8,912 bases of DNA from Rhodothermaceae bacterium. Its GTDB lineage: Bacteria; Bacteroidota; Rhodothermia; Rhodothermales; Rubricoccaceae. Made by a program: the position numbers and the translations under genes. The notes beneath the pieces are model-generated. The model was given only the letters and a program-made list of their open reading frames with translations. It was not told where the DNA came from and searched no databases. The stretch is taken from contig JABDIZ010000187.1 in NCBI GenBank assembly GCA_013003465.1, forward strand, positions 1-8,912, given 5' to 3'. This document shows, piece after piece, positions 1-6,575 of this stretch (within the stretch, counting starts at the first letter, position 1; every line of letters begins with the position of its first letter).

Positions 1-14
1 GCCTTCACCTTGCA

Positions 15-45
15 TTGACGCTGCCGCCCTAGCCCCGTAGCTTGG
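15..45 (+). promoter_or_regulatory. Possible promoter of the adenosine deaminase gene
   Basis: A TTG at 15-17 (within TTGACG, 15-20) is followed 20 bases later by TAGCTTGG at 38-45. That box matches five of the six fixed positions of the Bacteroidota -7 element TAnnTTTG, and the spacing suits the -33 TTG partner. It ends 17 bases before the ATG at 63. This is read by eye only; chance matches to so short a motif are common. Confidence 0.28.
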
Positions 46-62
46 CGCCGCAAAAAAGCCTC

Positions 63-1130
63 ATGCCCGACATTCCCCACGTCCTCTCCCGCGAGACGAT
101 CCTCGCCTGGCCCAAGGCCGAGCTGCACTGCCACCTCGATGGCTCGCTCCGCCTGCCCACGCTCCTCGACCTCGCGCGGCAACACGACAAACTGGACCTC
201 CTTCCCGCCCAGGAAGAGGACGCCCTCGCCGAGGAACTGAAAAAGATCGACGGGTCGGCCACACTGGAGGAATACCTCGCTTGGTTCGGCTACTCGATCC
301 CGATGATGCAGACGCGCGACGCGCTCCACCGCATCGCCTACGAGTTGGCCGAGGACGCCGCTGCCGAGAACGTCCGCTACCTCGAAGTCCGCTACGGCCC
401 CATCTTGCACACCGACGAAGGGCTCACGCTCTGGCAGGTCAACGACGCCGTGCTCGCGGGCCTGCGCGATGCCGAGCGCGACTGCGGCATCACCACGGGC
501 GTGATCGTGTGCGGCCTGCGCGACCGCCGCGAGAGCGCCTCCCTCGCCCAGGCTGAACTGGCCGCCGCCTACCGCGACGACGGCGTCGTCGGGTTCGATC
601 TGGCGGGCGGGGAACAAGGCAATCCGGCCGAGATGCACGGCGCGGCGTTCTACCACGCCCGCAAGCACCTGCTCAACATCACCGTCCACGCGGGCGAGTC
701 GTTCGGCCCGGCCTCCATCCAGCAGGCCCTCTTCAAGTGCGGCGCGCACCGCATCGGCCACGGCGTCACGCTCGGCCAAGACCCCGACCTGCTCCGCTAC
801 TTCGTGGACCGGCAGATCCCGCTGGAGGTCTGCCCGACGAGCAACGTGCAGACGCACGTCGTGGCAAGCTACGAGGCGCATCCCGTCGCCGACTACTGCC
901 GCGCGGGCGTGCCCATCACGATCAATACAGACAACCGGCTGTTCTCACGCACAACAGTCACGGACGAGTTGTTCCTCGCACACACGCGTTGCGGCATCCC
1001 GGCCGATGCGCTCCGCGAGGTCGTGCTCAATGGCTTCCGCCATGCGTTTCTGCCGTTCGCCGAGAAGCAGGCGATGCTGGCCGAGGTCGAACCGCAAATC
1101 CGGGTGGAGCCCGCGCCCGCCGACGCCTAG
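63..1130 (+). CDS. add: Adenosine deaminase
   Basis: Cytoplasmic zinc hydrolase that converts adenosine (and deoxyadenosine) to inosine and ammonia in purine salvage. The 355-residue product has the family motifs in order: the metal-binding H22-C-H24 in AELHCHLDGS, HAGE at 209-212 (third zinc His plus catalytic Glu), RIGHG with the catalytic His 233, CPTSN, and NTDN, where D290 is the last zinc ligand. The residue after that Asp is Asn 291 rather than the Asp of the animal enzymes; from memory NTDN is seen in many bacterial members. The ATG at 63 is preferred over an in-frame TTG at 42, because only a few residues are expected before the HxH strand and the TTG lies inside the putative promoter box. 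No Shine-Dalgarno sequence precedes it. The lipoprotein gene follows 28 bases downstream. Adenosine is the likely substrate, but related deaminases (6-aminodeoxyfutalosine, adenine) share these motifs. Confidence 0.9.
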   Translation: MPDIPHVLSRETILAWPKAELHCHLDGSLRLPTLLDLARQHDKLDLLPAQEEDALAEELKKIDGSATLEEYLAWFGYSIPMMQTRDALHRIAYELAEDAAAENVRYLEVRYGPILHTDEGLTLWQVNDAVLAGLRDAERDCGITTGVIVCGLRDRRESASLAQAELAAAYRDDGVVGFDLAGGEQGNPAEMHGAAFYHARKHLLNITVHAGESFGPASIQQALFKCGAHRIGHGVTLGQDPDLLRYFVDRQIPLEVCPTSNVQTHVVASYEAHPVADYCRAGVPITINTDNRLFSRTTVTDELFLAHTRCGIPADALREVVLNGFRHAFLPFAEKQAMLAEVEPQIRVEPAPADA

Positions 1131-1158
1131 ATTAGGCCTGCACCGCCCGGGCGACCCG

Positions 1159-1899
1159 ATGCGAACCCTCCTGCCTCTGCTGCTGCTCACGGCCTGCGCC
1201 CAAGACCCTGCGCCGGAGGCCACTCCGGCTGTAGATCAGGCGCCCGTCGCGCCGTCGTCTGCACCTGCCGAATCTGAAGGCGCCGACTTCGACGCACGCG
1301 CCTGGCTCGACCAGACCCGACCTCTTGTGGAGGCCTACGACACCGCTAACGACCCGGACGCCGCTCGGGAAGCCATCAAGCAACAGGCCGATCTGCTGGA
1401 CGACGCCCTTGATTGGCGCCGCGCCTGCGACACCTACTGGGACCCGACGACCAACGCGGAGGTCTACGACCCGCTTCCGCGCGAGGACGAGGACTTCGGG
1501 CGCGGAATGCTCTACCTCGATCCACTCGGCGAGGGCCGTACGCTCGTCACCGTGACGTGCTACTTCGGCGCATACCAGGGCAGTTATGCTCTCGTCCACA
1601 TCGAAGGCGACCGCGCCATGCTCGTCCGTGCGCCTGACCTTGACGAGAACGACCAGCCCACGGATCGCCGAACCGGCGTCTTCGGCACGCCTGAAGTCGT
1701 GAACCCAGCGCAGGGGATCTTCGAGACCTTCAGCAAGGGGCGCGGCCTCGGCGACTGCGGCACGTTCGTGCGCTACCGCCTCGCTGAGGGCGGACGCACC
1801 GACATCCGGGAGGTCCGCAGCCGCGGCTGCAACGACGACCTCCCTAAGGACCTACCGCCACCCCATGAGTGGCCCGTCGTGTACCGCGCCGATGGCTGA
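1159..1899 (+). CDS. DUF1176-like secreted lipoprotein
   Basis: A 246-residue product of unknown function. Residues 1-13 form a short lipoprotein signal peptide: one Arg, a Leu-rich core, and the lipobox LTAC, with the lipidated Cys at 13. A Pro/Ala-rich linker follows to about residue 40. The mature part holds four more cysteines (90, 134, 200, 224), enough for two disulphides outside the cytoplasm. The stretch KGRGLGDCG (193-201), the earlier GAYQGSYAL and the closing WPVVYRA resemble, from memory, the C-terminal half of DUF1176 (PF06674) proteins of Proteobacteria; that is recognition, not a search. The ATG at 1159 is chosen because it opens exactly on the signal peptide. The gene sits 28 bases after adenosine deaminase, and its stop overlaps the aroA start by 8 bases, suggesting co-translation with aroA but no shared pathway. 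Confidence 0.8.
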   Translation: MRTLLPLLLLTACAQDPAPEATPAVDQAPVAPSSAPAESEGADFDARAWLDQTRPLVEAYDTANDPDAAREAIKQQADLLDDALDWRRACDTYWDPTTNAEVYDPLPREDEDFGRGMLYLDPLGEGRTLVTVTCYFGAYQGSYALVHIEGDRAMLVRAPDLDENDQPTDRRTGVFGTPEVVNPAQGIFETFSKGRGLGDCGTFVRYRLAEGGRTDIREVRSRGCNDDLPKDLPPPHEWPVVYRADG

Positions 1900-3235
1900 G
1901 CCCCTGATACCCTCGGCCTTCACCGTCGAACCCGCCGTGGCGCTGGCCGGGCGCGTGACGCTACCGCCGGACAAATCCATCGCTCACCGCGCCGCCATCC
2001 TGTCGGCGCTGGCCGAGGGTGAGACCCAGATCGTGGGCTACCCCGCTGCTGCGGATCCCCAGTCCACGCTCACCGTGCTCCGCGCACTCGGGGTTGAGAT
2101 AGAGGGACGCGACGACAGCCTGTTCGTGCAAGGCGTGGGCCTGCGAGGCTTCCATGCTCCCGAGGGACCACTCGACTGTGGCAACTCCGGGACGACGATG
2201 CGCCTCATGGCTGGTGTCCTCGCCGGACAGGGCTTCCCCTCTACCCTCGTCGGCGACGCCTCGCTCTCGCGCCGCCCGATGGACCGCATTGCCGAGCCGC
2301 TGCGGCAGATGGGCGCCGCGCTCACACTCACCGACGGGCACGCGCCTGTGCGGATCGACGGACGTCCGTTGCGCGGCATCGAGTACCGCCTGCCAGTGGC
2401 CTCGGCGCAGGTCAAATCGTGCGTGCTGCTGGCGGGGCTCTTGGCCAAGGGCCCTACAACCGTCATCGAAACCACGCCCTCGCGCGACCATACCGAGCGC
2501 ATGCTCGGGCTTCCGGTGTTCTCGCTGGGCGCCGAGCGGCACATCTCGGCTGAAGGCGGTGCGCCCGTCCCGTGGGGCCTCCGCGTGGTCCCGCGCGACT
2601 TCTCGGCGGCGGCGTTCTTCCTCGTCGCGGGTTCTGTCGTCCCGACCGCCACGTTGGAGTTGCTCCAAGTCGGCCTCAATCCCTCGCGGACGGCCCTGCT
2701 CGATGTGCTCCGCGCGATGGGCGCCCGGATCGAGGTACAGAACGAACGCGAACGCGGCAGCGAGCCCATTGGCGACCTCCGCGTCCATGCACCGGAAGGC
2801 CTCGTGGGCGTGGAGGTGGGCGGGGCGCTCATCCCGAACCTGATCGACGAGATTCCCGTCCTGGCTGTCGCGGCGGCGTGCGCCGGGGGCACCACGACGA
2901 TCCGCGACGCGGCCGAACTGCGCTACAAAGAAACCGACCGTCTTGCCGCCACCGCGGCGTTTCTCCAGGCGATGGGCGCATCGGTGGAGGAAACCCCCGA
3001 CGGACTCGTCATCGAGGGCGGCCATCCGCTTCGCGGCGCGACCATCGAGAGCCGGGGCGATCACCGCATCGCGATGGCGGCGGCCGTGGCGTCCCTCACC
3101 GCTTCCGGCGCGACAACCATCGAGGGAGCCGACGCCGTGGCCGTCTCGTTCCCCGGGTTCTGGGACGAGTTGGATGCCCTGGCGGGTGGCGGACTCGTGG
3201 GAAATACAGCGTTCAGATCGCGGAATGGGACATGA
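1892..3235 (+). CDS. aroA: 3-phosphoshikimate 1-carboxyvinyltransferase (EPSP synthase)
   Basis: Sixth step of the shikimate pathway: it joins shikimate-3-phosphate and phosphoenolpyruvate to give 5-enolpyruvylshikimate-3-phosphate, in the cytoplasm. The 447-residue product is full length. Visible motifs are PPDKSIAHR (D27-K28-S29), GNSGTTMR (97-104), SAQVK (171-175), SRDHTE (197-202), DFSAAAFF from D236, the catalytic Asp in DEIPVLAVAA (D319), ELRYKETDR (342-350, with K346 and E347) and GDHRIAM from G389. RDHTE and SAQVK are signatures of class II (often glyphosate-tolerant) enzymes rather than the E. coli class I; PPDKS in place of GDKS and NPSR in place of NPTR are small deviations. The ATG at 1892 overlaps the preceding stop as ATGGCTGA. 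Another ATG at 1865 would add nine residues that do not look conserved. The gene converges on the alkyltransferase gene, leaving 33 bases with no clear terminator. Confidence 0.95.
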   Translation: MAEPLIPSAFTVEPAVALAGRVTLPPDKSIAHRAAILSALAEGETQIVGYPAAADPQSTLTVLRALGVEIEGRDDSLFVQGVGLRGFHAPEGPLDCGNSGTTMRLMAGVLAGQGFPSTLVGDASLSRRPMDRIAEPLRQMGAALTLTDGHAPVRIDGRPLRGIEYRLPVASAQVKSCVLLAGLLAKGPTTVIETTPSRDHTERMLGLPVFSLGAERHISAEGGAPVPWGLRVVPRDFSAAAFFLVAGSVVPTATLELLQVGLNPSRTALLDVLRAMGARIEVQNERERGSEPIGDLRVHAPEGLVGVEVGGALIPNLIDEIPVLAVAAACAGGTTTIRDAAELRYKETDRLAATAAFLQAMGASVEETPDGLVIEGGHPLRGATIESRGDHRIAMAAAVASLTASGATTIEGADAVAVSFPGFWDELDALAGGGLVGNTAFRSRNGT

Positions 3236-3268
3236 GGGCAGTGCTCTCCACTCCGCACGCCGCCTTCG

Positions 3269-3619
3269 TCATTCGGCACGCCCAGGAATCCACAGGTGGC
3301 AGTTGAGGTCCACGCAGCCATCGTCGGTGAACACGACCCCTTCGGCGCGGAGCCGCTCCTCCATCACCGTCGGCGTGTCGAAGTGCAGCCGCCCGGAGAG
3401 CGCGCCGAACCGATTGACGACCCGGTGGCACGGCATCGCCATCGGCCCGTCGTCTCCGACCACCGCTTTGAGCGCCCACCCGACAGTGCGAGCGGCGCTT
3501 TTGGTGCCGAGATGTTCGGCGATGTGCCCGTAGGTCGTCACGCGGCCGGGCGGAATCTGGGCCACGACGGCCCAGACCCGCTCGAAGAAGTCCTGGCGCG
3601 GAGGGGCCGCTTCACTCAC
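3269..3619 (-). CDS. Single-domain O6-alkylguanine-DNA alkyltransferase-like protein (MGMT family)
   Basis: A 116-residue protein equal to the DNA-binding, active-site domain of Ogt/MGMT enzymes, which move an alkyl group from O6-alkylguanine onto their own cysteine. It has the base-flipping Tyr (Y30 in TTYGHIA), the recognition helix with its Arg finger (R44 in ARTVGWAL), and PCHRV with the acceptor Cys at 64. A Glu in RAEGV (E93) may complete the Cys-His-Glu network. The Asn of the usual GNPxP(x)nPCHRV stretch is not evident (GDDGPMAMPCHRV), and the GGYxxG substrate loop is replaced by LSGRLHF, as in alkyltransferase-like (ATL) proteins. The N-terminal domain of full Ada/Ogt is absent. It could therefore be a true transferase, or an ATL protein that keeps Cys and flags lesions for excision repair. 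It begins with GTG overlapping the SPFH stop as GTGA, so it is probably translationally coupled. Confidence 0.85.
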   Translation of the reverse strand: MSEAAPPRQDFFERVWAVVAQIPPGRVTTYGHIAEHLGTKSAARTVGWALKAVVGDDGPMAMPCHRVVNRFGALSGRLHFDTPTVMEERLRAEGVVFTDDGCVDLNCHLWIPGRAE

Positions 3620-4398
3620 TGGTTGCCGAGGATGATGGGCAGTCCGTCCCCGCCGCTGCCGATGACCACGACCTTGGCGTTGTCAGACTCGGCCAACTCG
3701 CGCGTCGCCTCGATGCCCTGGAAGCGGAGGAATTGCGGCGTCAGGCTCTGGGTGATGATGCGCTGGTACTCCGCCTGGCCCGTCGCCTCGATCTGCTGCA
3801 CACGCTGCTCCTCCTCCAGCTTCGTCTCGATGGCGCGGCGGATCTGGTCCGGCAGCGTCACGTCGCGGATGAGGATCGCTTCGATGTCCACGAACTGATC
3901 CTGCACGGCCTCGGTCACGCGCTGCTCGATCTCCAGCTGCAGCTCCGTCCGCCGTGAGGAGTACAGCTCCTCGGGCGTGTACCGACCGACGACTTCGCGC
4001 GCGGCCGAGCGGATTTCGGGCTGGATCAGCCGCTCGTAATACTCCGGCCCGAACGTCGTGTGCAGGAACGGCAGTTGCGTCACGCGTGGCTCGTAGCGCA
4101 CCGAGATGTCCATCCCGATGGTGAGACCGTTCGAGGAGAGCGCCGTGATGGGCTCCGTCGCGGTCTTGGTCCGTACGTCGTAGACGATCATGCGCTCCCA
4201 CGGGAAAAAGACGTTGAGGCCCTCGCCGTAGCTGGCTCCGAGGTCGGTACCCGAGAAGCTGCTGTACTTCACGCCCGCCTCGCCCGAGCTGAGCGACTTG
4301 GTCATGCAGCCCGCCGCCATGACGAGCAGGATCAAAATGACCGCCGCGATGATGCCGGTGCGGGCGGCGTTGGGGTTGACACGAATGGTGTTGGCCAT
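3616..4398 (-). CDS. SPFH/prohibitin-family membrane protein
   Basis: A 260-residue member of the stomatin/prohibitin/flotillin/HflK-C superfamily, which form large membrane-bound rings that scaffold membrane proteins and modulate proteases. Residues 1-14 are cytoplasmic-looking, residues 15-31 form one transmembrane helix, and a beta-rich SPFH domain follows (about 38-190). The Glu-rich helix around KLEEEQRVQQIEATGQAE then looks like a coiled coil, and the end, VVIGSGGDGLPIILG, is typical of bacterial prohibitins. The transmembrane segment ends in AAGC (Cys 31), a weak lipobox without the usual Leu at -3, so lipidation is possible but unlikely. The ATG at 4398 is preferred to in-frame codons back to 4473, which would add about 25 residues unlike the family. 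It diverges from murB and leads a two-gene unit with the alkyltransferase gene. The protein target is not apparent from the sequence. Confidence 0.88.
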   Translation of the reverse strand: MANTIRVNPNAARTGIIAAVILILLVMAAGCMTKSLSSGEAGVKYSSFSGTDLGASYGEGLNVFFPWERMIVYDVRTKTATEPITALSSNGLTIGMDISVRYEPRVTQLPFLHTTFGPEYYERLIQPEIRSAAREVVGRYTPEELYSSRRTELQLEIEQRVTEAVQDQFVDIEAILIRDVTLPDQIRRAIETKLEEEQRVQQIEATGQAEYQRIITQSLTPQFLRFQGIEATRELAESDNAKVVVIGSGGDGLPIILGNQ

Positions 4399-4424
4399 GA
4401 GCCTGAGGGTTGGGATGAATGCTG

Positions 4425-4443
4425 CGCTGCGGTACGCGCAGCG
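4425..4443. promoter_or_regulatory. Hairpin in the SPFH-murB divergent gap
   Basis: CGCTGCG (4425-4431) and CGCAGCG (4437-4443) form a perfect 7-bp stem around the loop GTACG. It lies in the 134-base gap between the divergent SPFH and murB genes, 27 bases upstream of the SPFH start, so it would fall in the SPFH leader RNA if that transcript starts further upstream. No U-tract follows on either strand, so it is not a classical terminator. The rest of the gap holds no open reading frame I would support. A weak -10-like TAAACT lies at 4491-4496 on the murB side. Confidence 0.35.
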
Positions 4444-4532
4444 TGTGGGCGGAGATGCACTCTTCGCTCCCACCGCCTGCGCGCCGTGGTAAACTACGTG
4501 CGTCGCCCCTCCCGCCTGCCGCTCTTTGCTCT

Positions 4533-5621
4533 GTGACTTCGCTCGCTCGTCCCCCTGCCCTCGCCCCGCCTGAACGCCACGCGCGCTATACCGCCATCCG
4601 CGACGCCCTCGGCAACCGCGTCCGCGAGAATGAGATCCTGGCGCCGTACACCACGTTTCAGATCGGCGGGCCGGCCGAGTTGTTCTTCGAGGCGCACACG
4701 GCGGACGAACTGTCCGACGCGGTGACAGCGGCGCGCGAGGCGAAGGTGCCGTTTTTTCTCCTCGGCGTCGGTGCCAACATCCTCGTCGGCGATGGAGGGT
4801 TTCCGGGTTTCGTGATCCGCAACGCGGCCGACCACACGCGCGTGGATGCCGAAACGGGCCAGGTCTGGGCCGAGAGCGGTGCTATTGTCTATCCCGATCT
4901 GATCGAGGAAGTCGTATCGGCGGGCCTCTCGGGGCTGGAGCACTACGTCGGGATTCCGAGCACGGTAGGCGGCGCGCTGTGGCAGAACCTCCACTTCCTC
5001 TCACCCCCGCCCGAACGCGAGCGGACGATGTTCATCGAGGAGGTCGTCCATGAGGCCGAGATCCTGACGCCGGAAGGCACGCGCAAGACCGTCGGCGTGG
5101 AATACTTCAACTTCGGCTACGACTACTCGACGCTCCACGACAGCGGCGACATCGTCCTGTCAGCCACTTTTCAGTTGCAACCCGCCGACGAGGCGCGGAT
5201 GCGCGAGATCATGGTGGCCAACCTCGCGTGGCGGCACGAGCGCCACCCGCCGCTCGACACGGAGCCCTCGGCCGGGAGCATTTTCAAGAAGATCGATGGC
5301 GTCGGCGCGGGCCGCCTCATCGACTGGTGTGGGCTCAAAGGCACGCGCATCGGCGGCGCCGAGGTGACGAAGCGCCACGCCAACATCCTCATCAACCGCG
5401 ACGGCGCGACGGCGCGCGACGTGCGCCACCTGATCGGCTACATCCAAGAGACCGTCGAGCGCGAACAGGGCTACCGCCTGCACTCCGAAATCGGCTTCAT
5501 CGGCGACTTCGGGGACCTGGGCGACTTGCCCGCCGCCGACTGGCACAACGCCGACGGCTTCATCGACGGCGTTCCACCTGGTGGCCACCCCGAGGCTCAC
5601 CGCGACGCCGAGCGCCGCTAG
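4533..5621 (+). CDS. murB: UDP-N-acetylenolpyruvoylglucosamine reductase (MurB)
   Basis: FAD enzyme that reduces UDP-GlcNAc-enolpyruvate to UDP-N-acetylmuramate with NADPH, the second committed step of peptidoglycan synthesis. FAD-domain motifs are TTFQIGGPAELFFE (from residue 40), GVGANILVGDGG, and GIPSTVGGALWQN (140-152). The C-terminal domain carries PSAGSIF (245-251), with the proton-donor Ser 249, then LIDWCGLKG and SEIGFIG, with the catalytic Glu 319. One deviation: the family YRxS segment reads YDYS (196-199), with Asp 197 where Arg is usual. The 362-residue length fits E. coli-type MurB, though the last 35 or so residues are an extra Gly/Asp/Pro-rich tail. The start is uncertain: GTG at 4533 leaves about 35 residues before the FAD motif, while ATGs at 4419 and 4455 would add low-complexity sequence lying in the SPFH leader. 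The stop shares a CTAG with the opposing gene. Confidence 0.88.
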   Translation: MTSLARPPALAPPERHARYTAIRDALGNRVRENEILAPYTTFQIGGPAELFFEAHTADELSDAVTAAREAKVPFFLLGVGANILVGDGGFPGFVIRNAADHTRVDAETGQVWAESGAIVYPDLIEEVVSAGLSGLEHYVGIPSTVGGALWQNLHFLSPPPERERTMFIEEVVHEAEILTPEGTRKTVGVEYFNFGYDYSTLHDSGDIVLSATFQLQPADEARMREIMVANLAWRHERHPPLDTEPSAGSIFKKIDGVGAGRLIDWCGLKGTRIGGAEVTKRHANILINRDGATARDVRHLIGYIQETVEREQGYRLHSEIGFIGDFGDLGDLPAADWHNADGFIDGVPPGGHPEAHRDAERR

Positions 5622-6517
5622 CCCAGCGCCTCAACCAAACGCAGCGCCTCGGCTCTCAGTCGTCCCACATCTTCGAGCTCCTCACGCCACGCGGCCGGGA
5701 ATGCGGACCAGCCATTGTACGCCCCGAGCAGCGCGCCCGTGACGGCCCCGATGGCGCTCGCCTCGCCACCGACGTTGATGGCGGCCAGCATCGTCGCCTC
5801 TACGAGTCCAGGGTTCCGCGCGAACATCGCCACGGCGAACGGGAAGGCTTCGTCGGCGGCCGAACCCGTGCCGTTGCACCGGTCTTGCAGGTCGAGCGGG
5901 AACTCGTTGAGGTGCGGGATGAGGGTACCCAGTCGGCCGGAGACCGCGTGGTCGCCGCCGTGTTCATCCTCGACCTGCCGGACCCGTCGGCTGAGCACGC
6001 CGAGGAGATCCGGGCCATCCAGACCATCCACGTTGGTGAGGGCTTTCCGCACGGCATAGGCCTGCCCGAAGCCCGCGGCCAGGCTACGCGGATGATGTTG
6101 TATGGGCAAGCCGAGGGTCGTAACCCAGAGCAAAGCCTCGGGGCGTGCCATCTCCTGGGCACTCCAGATCAAGCCAAGCGGTGCCGCACAGGCCGCGAGC
6201 GCATTCGTTGGCGCCGTGCTATCCTCTCCGTCCCGCCGCAGGTCGAGCAGCGTCAGTTCCTCGCGGATCATCCGGTTCGCGGCGAGGAGGTTGTGAGGAG
6301 ACGCGGTGAGCACGCGCACGAGCGCGAACGTCCGTTGCGTATGGGCGGTCCACTGCCCGGCCTCGAAGTCGCGCCGATGCGCGTCGTCGCGGTAGCCCTT
6401 GATGCCCTTGTAGTAGGTGCGGACGTTCTGGTGGCTGAGCCCGGTGATGGGCATGCCGAGGGCATCGCCAACAGCGCTGCCGAGAAGTGCGCCGAGTGCG
6501 CGGTCGGGATCAATCAT
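5618..6517 (-). CDS. ADP-ribosylglycohydrolase-fold protein, probably catalytically inactive
   Basis: A 299-residue protein of the ADP-ribosyl-glycohydrolase (ARH/DraG) family; active members use two Mg ions to remove ADP-ribose from proteins or nucleic acids. The fold is clear: it opens with GALLGSAVGDALGMP (9-23), has GQWTxxTQ (54-61), and near the end AINVGG then IGAVTGALLGAYNG (246-269). The metal ligands are gone. The family TDDT is TAHT (57-60, DNA 6338-6349) and GGDTDT is GGEASA (250-255, DNA 5753-5770); the central NGxxMR region is also altered (TNALAACAAPLGL). The frame is open throughout with gene-like codon use, so it is not an obvious pseudogene. I infer a binding or structural role, or a different chemistry, but the ligand is unknown. 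It overlaps murB tail to tail by 4 bases and diverges from ccmB across 58 bases; no functional link to either is evident. Confidence 0.82.
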   Translation of the reverse strand: MIDPDRALGALLGSAVGDALGMPITGLSHQNVRTYYKGIKGYRDDAHRRDFEAGQWTAHTQRTFALVRVLTASPHNLLAANRMIREELTLLDLRRDGEDSTAPTNALAACAAPLGLIWSAQEMARPEALLWVTTLGLPIQHHPRSLAAGFGQAYAVRKALTNVDGLDGPDLLGVLSRRVRQVEDEHGGDHAVSGRLGTLIPHLNEFPLDLQDRCNGTGSAADEAFPFAVAMFARNPGLVEATMLAAINVGGEASAIGAVTGALLGAYNGWSAFPAAWREELEDVGRLRAEALRLVEALG

Positions 6518-6539
6518 GAAGCGGAGGATGCGGGGCTGC

Positions 6540-6575
6540 TAACTTCCCACTTCTTTCCTTCCCCTTCCACCCCCA
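6540..6575 (+). promoter_or_regulatory. Possible ccmB promoter box and G-free pyrimidine-rich leader
   Basis: TAACTTCC at 6540-6547 matches four of six fixed positions of the TAnnTTTG box. From 6540 up to the ATG at 6576 there is no G at all; 6543-6574 is C/T except for A at 6549 and 6569. If transcription starts just after the box, the ccmB mRNA has a short unstructured C/U-rich leader with no Shine-Dalgarno sequence. On the other strand this becomes a purine run upstream of the glycohydrolase gene. The base composition is seen directly; the promoter reading is tentative. Confidence 0.3.

Noticed and set aside
1961..3064. A 367-codon minus-strand open frame opposite aroA
   Set aside because: aroA has every expected motif in the other strand; the antisense product is His/Arg/Glu-rich without recognisable domains.
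3236..3268. Possible bidirectional terminator between aroA and the alkyltransferase gene
   Set aside because: Only AGTG/CACT (3240-3252) pairs, a 4-bp stem with no T-run on either side; too weak to call.
4376..4398. SPFH protein as a lipoprotein through Cys 31
   Set aside because: The residues before Cys are AAG rather than L-(A/S)-(G/A), and the hydrophobic segment is a good plain membrane anchor; lipidation cannot be supported.
5618..6517. The glycohydrolase homologue as a pseudogene
   Set aside because: The frame is uninterrupted, the non-catalytic motifs are well kept, and codon use matches the neighbours; loss of metal ligands alone does not make it a pseudogene.
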